The notes beneath the pieces were generated by a model. That model did no database searches, was not told the origin of the DNA, and was given only the letters and a program-made list of their open reading frames with translations. From positions 20,086,802 to 20,150,801 of the forward strand of contig NC_045145.1 in the NCBI RefSeq assembly GCF_008831285.2: 64,000 nt of DNA, in the 5' to 3' direction. Origin of the DNA: Nymphaea colorata. Its lineage: Eukaryota > Streptophyta > Magnoliopsida > Nymphaeales > Nymphaeaceae. Shown here piece by piece: positions 26,467 to 40,806 of this stretch (within the stretch, counting starts at the first letter, position 1; each line of letters starts with the position of its first letter). The position numbers and the translations under genes were made by a program.

Positions 26467-28000
26467 TTTTGGACTCGCAGGGCATTAAGCAATGGTTGAC
26501 ATGCCTCTATATTACACTCGAGCTCTTCCCAGAAGAACCTAATCCCATCACTCATATATCAATCCACATCCCAAAACAATCATGGGACCTTAGTGCCCGA
26601 AGACCAATTATATCAAAATCATTGTCTAGACGACAACCCAACTAGAACTCACCCAATGGTTTCCCAGTCACAAGATGGAACCTTATAACCAAAGATTTTC
26701 AATTATCAAACCTCATTGACATCCAATGAATCAAAGTCCTACAACCCTAATGAATTCGAACCTGCCAGTTTCTAGGAAGACCAAAAAGGTCCTAGATGGG
26801 CTGATGTTATGACAGGTGCAATTCGAGCTCTTCATAACAACCACACTTGGGAATTAGCGTCTTTTAAGAATAACTATAAGGTTGTTGGATTCTGATCGAT
26901 TTATAAAATTAGGTATCACGTAGATGAATCTGTTGCATGCTTGAAATTCGAACTGCTTGTGACCAAATTGCTTGTGAAAGGATACAATCAAAAGGAAGGA
27001 ATAGATTATTTTGATACCTTCAGTACTGTATTTAAACCAACTATTAGACCAGACCGGTGCTCACTGTTGCATACAACCAGGATGGCTGATTCACCAACTT
27101 GATGTTCACTGTTGCATACAACTAGGATGGCTGATTCACCAACTTGATGTTAATAACACATTCTTCCATGAAACCTTGAAAGAAGAGGTTTATATGAGCT
27201 AGCTAGCCTCCCAGGGTTCGAAGATCTAGCGAATGGTATCATTCTAGCTAGTAGTTCATCTCAACAGGAGCATGACATTATTAGATTTATTGCACAACGA
27301 TTTTTTTAATTAAGGATTTGGGACCATTTCACTGCATCCTTGGAATAGAGGTAAACCAACAGGGACGCAGTATTGCTCTTTCACAAAGAAAATATATCTC
27401 AGAAATTCTATCCCGCTACACCAAATGTAACACTTTCTAGATAGATATGAAGGCACAAAATTTTCATATGAAACTTTATTTAGAAGTCTAGTTGGGTCAC
27501 TTCAACATGTGACATGTGACTTTGAGACCTTGACAATCCGCTTTTGCTGTAAACAAGGGATGCCAGTTCAAGCGCGAACTGACAAATGTTCATTGGGCTC
27601 ATGTAAAAAGGATCTTTCTTTACCTTCAAGGCATCGTCTATGATCATCAATAGGAAAGTAGAGGTATTTTTTATGCAGACTGGGCCGGAAGCCTAGATGA
27701 TCAGAGGTCTACCAAATAAGTTTGTTACTGTTTTGGGAGGCATTGCTATATCATAGGGTTCAAATAAACAACCCATGGTTGCCGTTGCCCACTTATCTAC
27801 GGAAACAGAGTATAAGGCCATGGTGGGAGCGGTGTCTAAAACTTTCAACCCCTCCTCACTGCATTGCTAGTTCCCACATATGAATTCCAGTTCTCATGTG
27901 CGACAATATAGGCGCAGCATACTTAGTCGCCATCCCTCATCATTATCAAGTGCATGGATCCTCATTATCCTGCATCGTTTAAATGGTCGATTCACAGCCA
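25840..28000 (+). mobile_element. Decayed Ty1/Copia retrotransposon, plus strand
   Basis: Fragments appear in Copia order. Gag start: SIKLDRTNYLLWRS at about 25886-25930. Reverse transcriptase start: RWADVMTGAIRALHNNHTWE, then LLVKGYNQKEGIDYFDTFS, and LDVNNTFFHETLKEEVYM at about 27145-27195. Later: IKDLGPFHCILGIEV, RKYISEIL, YADWAGSLDDQRSTK and STETEYKAM (RNase H) and a CDN block near 27900. Stops and frameshifts are frequent, and no integrase was recognised between gag and reverse transcriptase. A tandem duplication of about 63 bp (27060-27150) repeats the GWLIHQLDV coding stretch. LTRs were not identified; both ends are approximate. Confidence 0.8.
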
Positions 28001-28584
28001 ACTCATTTTCGGAGTTCAAACTCCACTCATATTTGTCAACATGAGAGCCAAGGTCATTCGATTTACATATATAATTAAAGAAATGACAACTAAAGAATAC
28101 AACGGGATGTTCGACAGACTAACAGTACGTTATTATTCTATATATCTGCCCTAAAAACAAGAGACGGCATCATGCCACCAAAAAAGAAAATGCCATTAAT
28201 TTTCACAAAAGGACCAAACCTCATTCCGCTACATATATATTTAAAGAAAGGACAACTACACAATATCAATAGACCTTTTGACAATAGTAATATGGTACTG
28301 TCCCTTATATCCGCATCAGAAACATAGATGGTACTAAATCAAAGCTGGTTAGTGTATGCCAAAGTGCGTAATGACTAAAATGCTTCAATTAAAATAGGCC
28401 CTAACAATTGAGCAATTTACAAAGACTGCTCAACTTTGAAAAATTACATTGGAAGCCTAATCAAGAAACTAATTCGTAAATAACTGCCTCAGCCATAGAA
28501 GCTGATGGAAAAGGTAAAGTGAAATGGAAGAGTACCAAAAATTGCCTTTATACGTACTCTAATATGAACTTGAAAAATTGAAAT

Positions 28585-31500
28585 GCTGATTATTTCCTTT
28601 CCCATGTTACTGTTTCATCGGTCAGTTCTGTGAATTAAGGAACGCAAAAACACATATCAGAAAAGGGCTTCCGTGCTTCAAGTTTTCTGAGTTAAACTCA
28701 AATAGGTCACCTTTGGGATCTTCCATTCTCGTATTTTTGTTTACTTGTTTCCCTGATATCATATGCTTGACTCATATTTCCTTCTCCCTATTTGGGTAAA
28801 TAATGCCCATAATTCTGGCGACTCATCATTCAAACCAGTGGTAGCTTTTTAAGAAATCAGTTTCCTCCTTGTTCGAGAATTTACGTCAAAGGAAGCTTAA
28901 TTTGAGGCAAAGGTGCAGTGTGCTAAGAATAGCGAGCTTATTCCTGAACTACTTTGTGGGTGGTAGTCATCGATGTGTTGGAGTGCAATAGAAGCACTGA
29001 GCTATTTGGTGTTTCTGATAATATCAAGTAGTGGTGCTGTTAAACTAGGGAGGGACATTAATATTGATGAATAACTTCTAGTGAGTAGGGGGTTAGCGTT
29101 GAAGACCCAAAAACCTCCTTAGTTCCCTGCCTATGGGGTTATACGCTACATCAAAACCTGAGTGGGGTTTGATCCTACATTTTATAGTTCAAAAAAGTAG
29201 CACCCACATAAACATCAACATCAAATAGACAATGGGTACTTAACAAATATACAATTCACTCAAGTAAAAAAAGAGGGCGAGTTAGAAGTATTATAGATTT
29301 TTTTTAGAATGAAGTGTACATTTTAATCTTTAAACTTTTTTTTTTACAATATCCCTTTTCTCTTATTAAAAGCTCACCCTTTCTTTATTTTATCAAAAAT
29401 ATTTTGATCATTATACACCCCATACTAAGGGAGGAGCCATAAGGTCGAACAGTATAACCTCTGAATTAAGGTATGACCAAACTAAATTTGAATTCAAACA
29501 ATACATGGCGCAACTAAAATTTTTTAATTTTTTCAATGTAAATTTTTGTTTTCAATTGGCTGGGGTGGGGTTATGGGCTAGGTTGCCCACCCCCTCCCTC
29601 CGCCCCACATATACTTGCATGCATATAACTATTTTGGTGCTGAGCCAGCTCTTAGTAATGAAGCTAAGGTTGAGCGAACTAGGCAATGAATAAGCATGGT
29701 AGGTCAGAGTTAAAAGTCTTTGTCTATAGAATACTAAATATATAAATAACAAATTTTCAATTGATTTTGATTTAAACCAGTGACCTGGAGCTGGTCTATA
29801 TAATTGGATCCAAATCTATTTAGATCCAATCGTTAAAAACAAAGTTTTAAAGTTTAATAACCTCCTCCAATGTGCAGCCCACAGCTACTCCCCCTCCCCC
29901 CTGTGAAGTATCTGTCATGTACGGATTTTAATGTACCGAATTGAATGAGTCTGAGCCACATGTAATACTCTGCCGTCATTTATGATTTTTCGGTTCATTG
30001 GATGGAATTATTCGGTTCATTGGATGGAATTCAAGGAGGAGAAAAGAAGCCCCCACAACGATGAATTAAAAAGAAACCCAAAAAAAAGTTATTTTAGATA
30101 AAGACATAACTACCCCTGACAAAAGGGAAAGTACCGTGAAATGAGAAGAAAAATGCGCCGTTTGAGTATTCGTTTATTTTCCAGAAAGAAATTTTCATTT
30201 CATTTTTTCATGTCATGGAAAGAGAGTCTTATGAAAGGGTATTTTGATCATTTTGAATGTAGAACATGCAACCGGCGTGATCTTCGCCAACGTGTAACTT
30301 TCTCGGCTTCATGGAGCACAATGATTTGCATGACTTCCATTTATGACCAAGGGGTGGCTGATGGGATCACGTTTCCCTCCGAGTGGATCTCATTAAGTGC
30401 ATGTAAGAGGTTGGATGTAGATTGCTGATGTGTTTGAATTTGAATCTTCATACTCTATGCTCTGCATGCTCAACCAGCAATCACAGCTTCGATCGGCTGT
30501 TTCAGTTGGATACTACATTGTAGTTGATGTGGGTAATTGTTTACACTAACCTACAAAATTTACTTTATCAAAATATTCAGTTTTTGACATATAAATGCTC
30601 CTTAAAAAATTCAAATTTAAACTTAGAGTGCTCTTCAACCAGAAATTTTTTACTCTGCCATGTGTTGGACATATAAAGATAACAATGGGTCGTCGTTAAA
30701 CAACACTTTTCCCAGCTTTTAACAAGCAATTGTTAAGGGGTCCGGGTGGGCAGCTGCTCAAACGCCGACCCATTCATCATTTTCGATCGTCGCATGTCAA
30801 AGTTGGTGGCTGTCTATTAATTTTCTTGAACTGCTATCAAAATGTTAACTTTAGAAGTCGTTTGACAATAATAACAAGTTGTTAATGTCTCATGAGCTTA
30901 CTTTAAGTAATACTTTTTACACAGAATCTACCTCATTTGTTGAGCATGTTGATAGAATAGTAATAATTTGCTAGCATTGCCAAAAGGGTCTTCAAAGTTG
31001 AATTGTGTGTTATGGGCTGATGGGGGAGGGTGTGAAAGCCGTCTCCTCATTCCGGAGCTGCACAGGGGGAGGAAGGGGAGCTGCACAGGGGAGGAAGGGG
31101 TTGACCCCAAGTTGGCTGGTAACAGTGGAGAAGCTTTTTGGTTGAGGGGCACTTAACGAGATGATCTGTTGTTGGCATCATATGGGGCAGGACAAGTGTT
31201 TAGTTTCGTTGCAGAAGAAACTTTTGTGGATTGGTGTGAGCAATGTATCTAACACAGGTCAGCCGAAAAGATGGGCAAAAAGCGACCGCTTGCTGGATTT
31301 AATTTCGTGACGTAAAGGGCCCGAGTGCTCTCAGAAGACGATTCGAGAACCATTTCCAACTGCGCGTCCCCCTCACTTCCTTTTCAACGCCATAATGAGA
31401 AGATATGTTCTGAGAATATCTACATGGGACGTGGATTGACCTCGGCCCCCGCATGATCAATACGAAAGAGATGTACTTTTGAGCGATCGAAGGCGGTGGG

Positions 31501-32630
31501 CGGTGGCGCTAGTGTCAAAGAAAAGTAAATTGAGTTTCAGGCAATCAATGATTTCCTCCACCTAGTAGTTTTGAGCTCACCTAACTTGAATTGTAAGGTG
31601 GAATGCTCTTCCTTTTTTCAGATTCATTCCTGACATATTCTCTCTCTGAGAAAATGAAATCTATTCTGCCAGCTGTGTTCATCGTTTCTGTATAGTCTGG
31701 TATTCTGCACTCTTCATCTTATAAGTATAGTTCTCAACTGTATAGTTGCGGCCTGTAGTTGTTATTTGGTTCTGATCTTACTTCTTTTTGGACAAGTAAA
31801 AAATTTTAAATAAGTCTTTCTTTGGCGAAATTGGTAAACAAATATTTTATATTATAGTATCATTGTTATTCTTTTTTCATATAACTAATTTATAAGAAAT
31901 TCTTACAATGATCTGATTAATGCTGATCAGAAGGGTGAGCACAGAAAAAGGGGAGATTATAAAGAAAGAATTTTCAAGGTCAGCGGACCCAAAAACTGTA
32001 TTTTGCATGTCTCGCAATCAATGAAGGAACAAAAAGAACTTAGTACACCAGTAATAATTAAGTGAGAAATAAAAAATTTGCTCCTGATCAAATACTTTAT
32101 GCTAAATATTTTTTCTTAACATAATGGAATCAATGGCAGTTTCTTCTGTTAAGTGCTACTGGAATACAAATTCGAAAGCAAACCACCGGAAACATGCAAG
32201 AGCAATATCACATATACATATAGCAATCAAAGCATTAGAGATGCTTTGGTTCTTCGAACTAATTTGACTGCAATGGTCAGCTAGAAATTAGCGTATATTA
32301 TAACACGGAAAATTCCAGTGTTTCGATCAAGTCCTAGTTCATACTACCCATGTTAGAATTTTACAATCAATGCAAGAAAATCTACACAAGTTTTCTATTT
32401 GTATCGTCTAGATAATTTTCATTTTTTATTCACCAGTCTGTCCCAGGTATATTTCTTAATATCGAGATTTTGAACATGCAGAGATATATAACAAGATCTT
32501 AAATCAAATGGGAAAACGAGAAGTATGCGAGAGGGTTGATGCAACACCTTAGAGTGGAAGCTCGTAGATGGTCAGTCTCTATTTCGGGCCACAAGGGCAT
32601 CAACCTTTTACTATAAAAGGGAGTCACTGA
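28585..32630. repeat. Tandem segmental duplication, unit 1 (~4.05 kb)
   Basis: This is a non-coding block repeated in the same orientation at 32631-36820. Matching anchors include GTTTCATCGGTCAGTTCTG at about 28613 and 32657, CACTGAGCTATTTGGTG at about 28996 and 33046, and the stretch ending with CTATAAAAG near 32610. The middle (about 30250-31260) differs from unit 2. No gene was recognised; the plus-strand frame at 30141-30428 has no known relative. Confidence 0.75.
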
Positions 32631-34890
32631 TGTTAATTATTTCCTTCCCATTTCACTGTTTCATCGGTCAGTTCTGATAATTGAAGAACTCATGTATCAG
32701 AAAAGGGCCTCTGTGCTTCAAGTTTTCTGAGTTAAACTCATATAGGTCACCTTTGAGATTTTCCATTCCCCTCATCTCGTATTTTTATTTACTTGTTTTC
32801 CTCGTATCATCTGCTTTACTCTTGTATTTCTTTCTCCCTATTTGGGTAAATAATACCCATAATTCTGGCGACTCATCATTCAAACAAGTGGTAGTTTTTT
32901 AAGAAATCAGTTTCCTTCTTACTCGAGAATTTGCGTCAAAGGAAGCTTAAATTGTGGCAAAGGTGCAGTGTGCTAAGAAATAGCGAGCATATTCCTGAAC
33001 TACTTTGTGTGTGGTAGTCATCGATGTGTTGGAATGCAATAGAAGCACTGAGCTATTTGGTGTTTCTGATAATATCAATTAGTGGTGCTGTTAAACTAGG
33101 CAGAGACATTAATATTGATGAAGAACTTCTAGTGAGTAGGGGGTCAGCAACCCACCACTTGAAGAAGACCTGAAGGCCTCCTTAGTTTTTTGCCTCTGGG
33201 GTTGTACGCTACATCAAAACCTGGTAAAAATCAAATACACAATGTGCCTTTTATATATCAACCTGTCCAACCAACTATGCTACGCTCCTTAAGCCATGAC
33301 TGATGAAGAACTTGAACACCACAAGGATAAGGCATGTTCTATCTTAAAACATTCAACCCCAATTGAAGGAAAGGCATAACTGCAATTAGTGGTGATGACT
33401 GTAGACACTGTTTGAGAACCCGCCTATTTGTTTACTCTAACAAGTTGTTTCGTGATTAAATCCTAATTCCACCTTGTACTTTGTAATTTCTTTCTTTCTT
33501 TTCTTTTCTTGAACTAACATCGTCAGCCTTCATCCTGCTAATTATGAGCATCATCAGCTAGCTTCATCCACTAAATCATCTTCTTTCTTTTACTTGCTTT
33601 ACTGAATGTTTCCTCCTAAAATCTTCTTTCCTGCGTTTGCCATTATTTCCTCATCTCGTTCTCGCAGTCCACCGTTACTAATAGCATGTTCAGGGTCGGC
33701 CAGTGAAGCCCTTTGATTAATAGTGACCCAATCTAAAACTTCACTTAAAGCCCCAGTTCTGTGAGATTTTTGGCTCATTTAGTTTCTTTGATTTTACAAG
33801 CGAAACTAAAGTTTAAAATCATTGAACTGCTTAGCTCGTCAGTTCATTTTCATGAGTTCACTTGCATGTACAAATAACGTGTAATTGAGAACAAAGAACG
33901 TGTAATTGAGAACAAAGAACGTGTGATTGACAACAAAGGAAAGAAATAGTAAATTAGTTGGCAGAATGTAACGAAACAAATTGCACAAATAAGAGCTCAT
34001 TACAATGGCGACCCTAAACTAGGTGGGCTGGATGGAAGCCGAAGCCACATTACTGGTCGTTGTCTCACCAGTCTTGCTGTGTGTAGATGAGTTGCCTGCA
34101 CAACCATGTGTACTTGACAGATATATATACACTCAAGTAAAAAAGAGGGAGGGCTGGAGTATTTTAGAAATTTTTTATAATGAAGTCTTAGACTTTTAAC
34201 TTTTTTTTTTACAATATTTTTTTTCTCTTATTAAAAACTCACTTTTTTTATTTTATCAAAAGCATTTTGGTCATTACACACCTTTATACTTGCATTCATA
34301 TAACCATTTTGGTGCTGAGCCAGCTCTTAGTAATGAATCTGAGGTTGGCAGAACTCATAAGCATGCATGGGCAGAGTTAAAAGTTTTTGTCTATGGAGCA
34401 CTAAATATATGAACTAGCCTTGAAGCAGTGGCCCAAGTTTTGTGGAGATGGTACATATAATTGGACCCAAATATATTTAGATCCAATCATTAAAAATAAG
34501 CTTCTAGAGTGAGTTTGGTGAAGCGTCCATGCAGCCCACAGACATGTACTGATTTCAGTGTCCTGAATTGAATGAGTCTGAGCCATATGTAATACTATGC
34601 GGTCATTTATGATTTTTCAGTTCATTGGATAAAATTTTTCGGATCAATGGATGGAATTTAAAAAGGAGAAAAGAAGCCCCCACAATCATGAACTTTAAAA
34701 AAAAAAAGGCGAAAAAAAGGAGAAAAAAAGGTTATTTTTTAGTGAAAGACATAATTACCCTTGATAAAAGGAAAAGTACCAAGAAATGAGAAGAAAAGTG
34801 CTCTGATTCAACAGTGGGGGTAGTCACATTGCCTTTTAAAAGTTTTTTATTTTTATAGAAATCTTAAATATTTATCATTATATATATATA

Positions 34891-34929
<39 letters not shown>

Positions 34930-36820
34930 CCAATTTTTCTGCATTCGTTTATTTTCTAGAACAAAAAATTTTCATTTCGTTTTTTGCCGTCATGAAAAGT
35001 GAATGCAGGTCGAAAGCAACAAATTATCATCTACAACCGCGATCGGTACAATTCGAGCTTGAGATCGATGGTCGTCAGCAATTAATTTGATAGGCGAGAG
35101 ATGTTGGGTGGGGAAGGGGAAGGTCCTATCTGTTGAACAAAAACGCGTTTTTTTTGAAAGACGCTAGAAAATAAAAAACATAAAAAAGTGAGTATTATAT
35201 GCACATTATATGTGTTTGTTTGTATTTTTATAAGTTTTTATGTATTTTGATATTTTTTAGGATTTATTAAATGTTTTAATTTTTTTAAAATTTACCGAGA
35301 TTTTTTTGTTTTATTCTCAAAATATAAAATTATACTTGAGAAATTTCTTACCATAGTACCCTTGTGACAATGGTCCCATAAAGGCGGAGCATGGGAGACG
35401 GAGGCTGAGAATTCATAGTTGACGATGATCATATCAGCCGAAGGGAGGAGTAAAAGGCAACTGCTCACCCGATTAATTTCAGGACTTAAAAGGGCACGAG
35501 TGCTCTCAAGAAGACGATCTTTTCAACTGAGCGTGAGCGTCCCCCTCACTTCTTTTTCCAAGACATGATGAGAAGATATATTCTGAAAATATCCACATGG
35601 GACGTGGATCGACCTCGGCGCCCCAATGATCAATACGAAAGAGATGTACTTCAATTTTTTTTTGTTTTTTCCGGAAACTAAGGGTCCAAGAAAAGCAAAT
35701 TGAGTTTCAGGCAATCAATGATTTCTTCCGACTAGTAGTTCTGAGCTCACCTAACTTGAATTGTAAGGTGGAATGCTCTTCCTTTTTTCAGATTCATTCC
35801 TGACATATTCTTTCTCTGAGAAAATGAAATCTATTCTGCCATCTGTGTTCATCGTTTCTGCATAGACTGGTATAGTGGCATTCTGTACCCTTCATCTTAT
35901 AAGTATTCTTGTGAACAATATAATTGGCGGCGCGTGGTTGTTGTTTGGTTCTGATCTTGCTTCTTTTTGGACAAATAAAAAATTTTAAATAGGACTTTAT
36001 TTGGCCAAATTGGTAAACAAATATCTTATATTATAGTATCATTGTCATACTTTTTTCATATAACTAATTTATAAACAAATTCTGATAGTGATCTGATTAA
36101 TGCTGATAGGAAGTGTGAGCACACAAAAAGAGGAGATTATAAAGAAAGAATTTTCAAGGTCACCGGACCCAAAAACTGTATTTTGCATGTCTGATAATCA
36201 ATGAAGGAACAAAAGAAACTTAGTATACCAGTAATAATTAAATCAGAAATAAAAAATTTGCTCCTGATCAAATACTTTATGCTGAATATTTTTTTTCGCA
36301 ACAATAATGGAATCAATGGCAGTTTCTTCTGTTAGGTGCTACTGGAATACAAATTCGAAAGCAAACCAGCGGAAACATGCAAGAGCAATGTCACATATAC
36401 ATAAAGCAACCAAAGCATTTGGTTCTTCGAATTAATTTGACTGCAACGGTCAGCTAGAAATTAGCGTATATTATAACACGGAAAATTCCAGTGTTTCGAT
36501 CAAGTCCTAGTTCATACTACCCATGTTAGAATTTTACAATCAATGCAAGAAAATCTACACAAGTTTTCTATTTGTATCCTCTAGATAATTTTCATTTTTT
36601 ATTCACCAGTCTGTTCCAGGTATATTTCTTAATATCGAGATTTTGAACATGCAGAGATATATAGCAAGAGCTTAAATCAAATGGGAAAGTGAGTGAGAAA
36701 TATGCCAAAGGGTTGGTGGCTTGGTGCAGCAGCTAAGAGTGGGTGCTCGTAGACGGTCAGTCTCCATTTTTGTATGTCAAGGTTGTCAACCTTTTCACTA
36801 TAAAAGAGGGGCCACTGATG
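32631..36820. repeat. Tandem segmental duplication, unit 2 (~4.2 kb)
   Basis: This is the second copy of the block at 28585-32630. The best match is 35430-36820 against 31270-32630. Differences include a (TA)n tract at 34880-34928 and a 21-bp triplicated motif at 33876-33938. Its distal part (about 35950 onward) and the DNA up to 37210 also match 53300-54610, downstream of MYB D. Confidence 0.75.
33876..33938. repeat. 21-bp tandem repeat, 3 copies
   Basis: The unit AACGTGTAATTGAGAACAAAG occurs three times head to tail, the last with two changes. It is inside duplication unit 2. Confidence 0.8.
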
Positions 36821-38102
36821 TGAAGGGAAGGCCTAGGTTAGATGGCAGCTTCGGCGAGTCTCTTTTGCTGACCCAAAAATGGAAAAGAGAGACATAATGC
36901 AAAGATGGCGATCCTTTAACACAAGGAGTTCTGATGTATTTCAGAAAACGAGAATTTTCTTCAGCTTAATTCTCTCGCTAGCTGGGAGCTGCCAAGCATA
37001 AATAAGATCATTAACTACTTAGAAAGTGTTCTACGCAGTGCATTTTTTTTTTTTTTGCAGCGTTCAACATAAAAAAGGAGATATATATAATTAATTGCAT
37101 TAAATGGTCTCAATGAATTTCTTATTTCAAGAACATTATGTTATTAAATGTAAAATAGGAAGTGGTAAGGCCATGCAAATGCCTTCCTATATGTTAAATT
37201 TCTTACTGGGGACATCATTCTTTCTCGCTATACACGAACAGGGTCCTCCGATCCCTTGAACAAGTCTGGTTCTCTTCGCTCTTCGATAAGGGTTTCAATA
37301 ATGCAAACTTTTAAGTTCAGGATAAATATTTGGAAAAAAACTATCTTGTTGAAAATTTTTATACCTTTTTCGAAAATAAAGATGTATTCGACATACATCC
37401 TAGCTAAAATATATTATTTAAGGAAATTATTGCAATAACTGAAGGTAATTTATTTTATTTATAAATCGAGGATAGTAGACATGTTAACAGAACTTGCTTG
37501 AGTTTGAAGATAAACTAAACGTAGTGAAAGTAGATTTTCATATATTTAATCATAAGATAATATACCGCATAATTCAGAAAACTAACTGCTGGTAAGATTT
37601 TTAAGTTCAATCTTGCAAGTTATATGCTGGTAGTTTTGAAAGGAATAATAAAAATTTCAAAAAAGAACAAGATCACGACTCTCTCTCTCGCTCTCTCTCA
37701 TATCAGAAAGAAAAAAACCAATGGTATAATTATTTGGATTTTTTTTTTTTCATAGAACAACCTTTTTTAGTTCAAGAACTAAAATACTTGAATGCCTTCT
37801 AGATTATGCACACTATTTTGCTTATAAATTAAAGGGGTTATTCCAATGTATCAAAATTCTCACTCCATCGAATTGCATCTCTACCCAAAGCTAAATCGGT
37901 GCAAGTGGTTCTGTCTTCTTACCTTTTCCCATTTAATGTTTGTGGACCATTGCTCGAGTACTCTGATTCTCCGCTCGCTTAATTAGATTGTTGGACCTTG
38001 GCAAAGCTGAACTAAGCGGTACTCTCATTAACGTTACCAGGACAGGAAAGCAGAGAGAGGAACAAGGAACTCCATCGACATACATTAGATCATACACATA
38101 TT
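36821..38102. other. MYB B downstream flank
   Basis: No gene. DNA at about 36920-37210 matches 54290-54570 downstream of MYB D (ATTTTCTTCAGCTT and CTTATTTCAAGAA blocks), showing that the two MYB genes were copied with their 3' flanks. A short CT run lies near 37681-37700. Confidence 0.5.
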
Positions 38103-40722
38103 TTATGATTTTGGCAAGTCAGGAGGGGCCTGTGGCCCGGTTGGGTCAAATGTGGCTCCCCCACTGATGTCCATTAATGAGCTCCAAAAGTCTGGCTCTG
38201 ACAGTAAGTTTTCCCATTCAAGTTCGGCCGCTATAGGAGTTGTTGCTTGAAGAGGGAGTTCTTCGCCATCTAAATCAAGCAATGCTTCAGGAAGCCATCT
38301 TGATTCTTCTTGAGTTTGATTAGGTGCCTCGAGTTCATCTCCTCCTTCTCTTCCAACTCCTCCCTGAGTGCTCTTTGGTTCGAACCAGCTCGAAAAGCAG
38401 AACCGGTCTTCCATAAAATTGCCCACTGGCGGCACTTCTGCGGCCTGCGCCTTGGCCTTGAACCAGTGGGGTGCCTTCACTGTGAGCCGGTGAGCTTTTG
38501 GCTTCACGACGACAAAGGAAGGGATCGGCGACTCTTCCTTTGATGGTTGAGGGGACATCGTTTTTTTGTACAAGTGAGAGTTCCACCGGTTCTTTATATC
38601 GTTGGCTGTCCTCCCCAGAATCCTCCCGGCAATTAGCGACCATCTTATTGATCGTCACAAGCATGCAATTAGAAAATGTCAGAAAGAATATAATCTTACC
38701 TTTGAATGAACAAGCTCACGTTTGAATATTTGAAACTGCTCAAACTAATTCAGCACAACAAATCGTAGAAGACTTATTCTTTTTTAACTTTGAGGGTACT
38801 TTTGCTGTCACTAGATGTGAGGCACTTTTTGCCAATATTTCAAAGTCATTAGTCAATGGAATTTACTGCACTATCTTTCTCTCTCTCTCTCTCTCTCTCA
38901 ATTTCGAGATTTCTTCTTCTTAAATTTTATCAAACGAAGGATTTGGGACGTGAACTTAGTGTTGGTAACATTTAAGATCTAATTAGAAGGATCTCGTGTT
39001 TAATTCGAGGATCTAATGTATTAAGAGACGTAAGATCATATTAAGCAGTATTGTAAAAGTTGATTTGTGAACTGAATCGGGGGGGTTGTGGATTCAGTGA
39101 CTCGGCGGCTTCACTCATTCAGCTTAATTAAATCAATGGAGTGGGAACCTTAACTTTTGTATGATCGATATTTGTTGGCACAAAATTAGTCCTCCATTTC
39201 TATTCTTACTCTATGACCAAACTGAAAAAATATGCAATATTACAATGCATTCGTCCTTTTGAAAAGAAAATTTATAGAGACCGTGCCCATCATTTTGGGC
39301 GTTTGACAGACTCAACTGTGAGATCCCATGTGATTTTTGCTCACCGAAGATCTTAATCAAATGGACGGATTTAATTATCCCTTCCACGTAACGGTAAAAA
39401 TTGTCTACTGTTTACACTGTAGGTCCCACATAAAAGAGAATTTTGAATCAGCCATACCAAACAAAAGAGTAGTTTGCAACTCATGTCGACTTAGGTAAAG
39501 CTGGTTTTGAAAAGCAATGACAGGTCAATTTAGGATGCACGGATGCTTTAAAAACTAAAATAGAAAGACAGAAAATGGGATGTGAGACTGGTTATATGCA
39601 CTCCTGTGAGCCCAAAATTAAATTGGAGTAGAATATACATCCCTTTGTTTTTTTAAAAGAAAATCCCCTCTTCAAGTTTTTTTTTTTTTTTTTTTTTTAC
39701 AAAAAAGTAGTAAAAATGTTATGAATTTAAAAAAAAAAAATTTCTTCTTAAAAAATCTTCAAAATACTCCAACTCACACTTTCATTTTTTTTATGCACCA
39801 ACTCACTCCGGATGGAAATGATAAAGGAAGTGAGCGGCTAAACAGGCAAAGGCCAGAGAATGAAACCGGGGAAAAATAGAAAAAGAAGTGAGTGTGTAAG
39901 TGGGCACCTGTTACCCAAAAGCCTGTGCATTCTGATGATAAGATCGTCTTCCTCCGGTTCGAAAGTGCCACGTTTGATGTTGGGGCTAAGATAGTTTACC
40001 CACCTCAATCTGCAGCTCTTTCGGCATCTGTTCAAACCTGATCACCATTGATATCATTGAGTCAGTGTGCGGCCTCAGTACTTGTCCTGCTTTGATCTAT
40101 TTATTATTTAGTTTGACCCTTAAGATGTATGTGATGCAATTTTTTGAAAATGAATGTAGTTTCGCAACTCGAACTCGACCGAAGCAGTCTCTATGAAGTA
40201 AGATCGACTTCCTGCCTAGAATTCCAGTACTTCACCAACTTGCTGAAGCTCAGCCGTTCAGGAATAAATCATGCATGCATAACTTCATGCCTGAATTAAC
40301 ATGCTTTTAAGAGAAAAGAAAATAAGGAGAAGAAGAAGACGGAAGATGAACGGAGAGAGAGAAAGAAAGAGACAGAAGAAGAAACAAAAAAAGGAGGAGG
40401 AGGAAACTAAGGCCGCATTATTCGGGATCAACTCGTCGATGTTGAAGAGGACTCGTAGCTGGAACCCATGGATGGGCATGGCAGAAGCCACACCCAGCTT
40501 AATTCGCAAATATTGGCGACGATGCATGCACATAATGCATCTGGTTTTTTCAACTACTTAATTTAGAAGTTGAATATCCCTGCCTGCTCTTGAAGGAACG
40601 AGGTGCCAATTCCCTTCACCGTACTTCTCGATGCATCTTCGAAGCAACGCGTCCTCTTCCTTGGTCCATGCTCCCCTTCGGATGCCTGGATCCGCGCAAG
40701 GGCTGGTCGAGATGGGAGCCAT
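38103..40722 (-). CDS. MYB B: intact R2R3-MYB, subgroup 6-like (anthocyanin regulator type)
   Basis: Exons: 40722-40584, 40037-39908 and 38643-38103, in phase, 269 residues. R2 tryptophans are W19, W39 and W59; R3 has F72, W91 and W110. The bHLH-contact motif is complete: D78 L79, R82, L86, L93, R97, so a partner of the TT8/GL3 type is expected. R3 ends [13 protein letters not shown], close to the ANDV block of anthocyanin MYBs; the downstream [13 protein letters not shown] resembles the subgroup 6 KPRPR motif only loosely. The C-terminus is acidic, with [20 protein letters not shown] and [14 protein letters not shown] shared with A, C and D. In plants this class activates flavonoid genes in the nucleus; the specific targets here are inference. 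Intron 1 uses a GC donor and a TATA box lies 79 bp upstream. Coding is undisturbed. Confidence 0.9.
40582..40583 (-). other. GC splice donor, MYB B intron 1
   Basis: AGAGCAG/GCAGGG: the exon end is fixed by phase with exon 2 (G/GT before LNRCRKSC). It has the same position and dinucleotide as in MYBs A and D. Confidence 0.7.
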
Positions 40723-40800
40723 CTTCCGTTTTCTTTCTGTGAAAACTTTCTCGACTCGCTTTATGTTCTGTGCGAGGTTGCGCGCTAAGCATCTTGTGGA

Positions 40801-40806
40801 TTTATA
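40801..40806 (-). promoter_or_regulatory. TATA box, MYB B
   Basis: TATAAA within CCATATAAATCC, 79 bp upstream of the ATG, matches the block upstream of MYB A. Confidence 0.6.

Noticed and set aside
38878-38899. CT tract as a regulatory GAGA element
   Set aside because: It lies in intron 2 of MYB B and is a simple microsatellite; tracts of this kind occur throughout the window.
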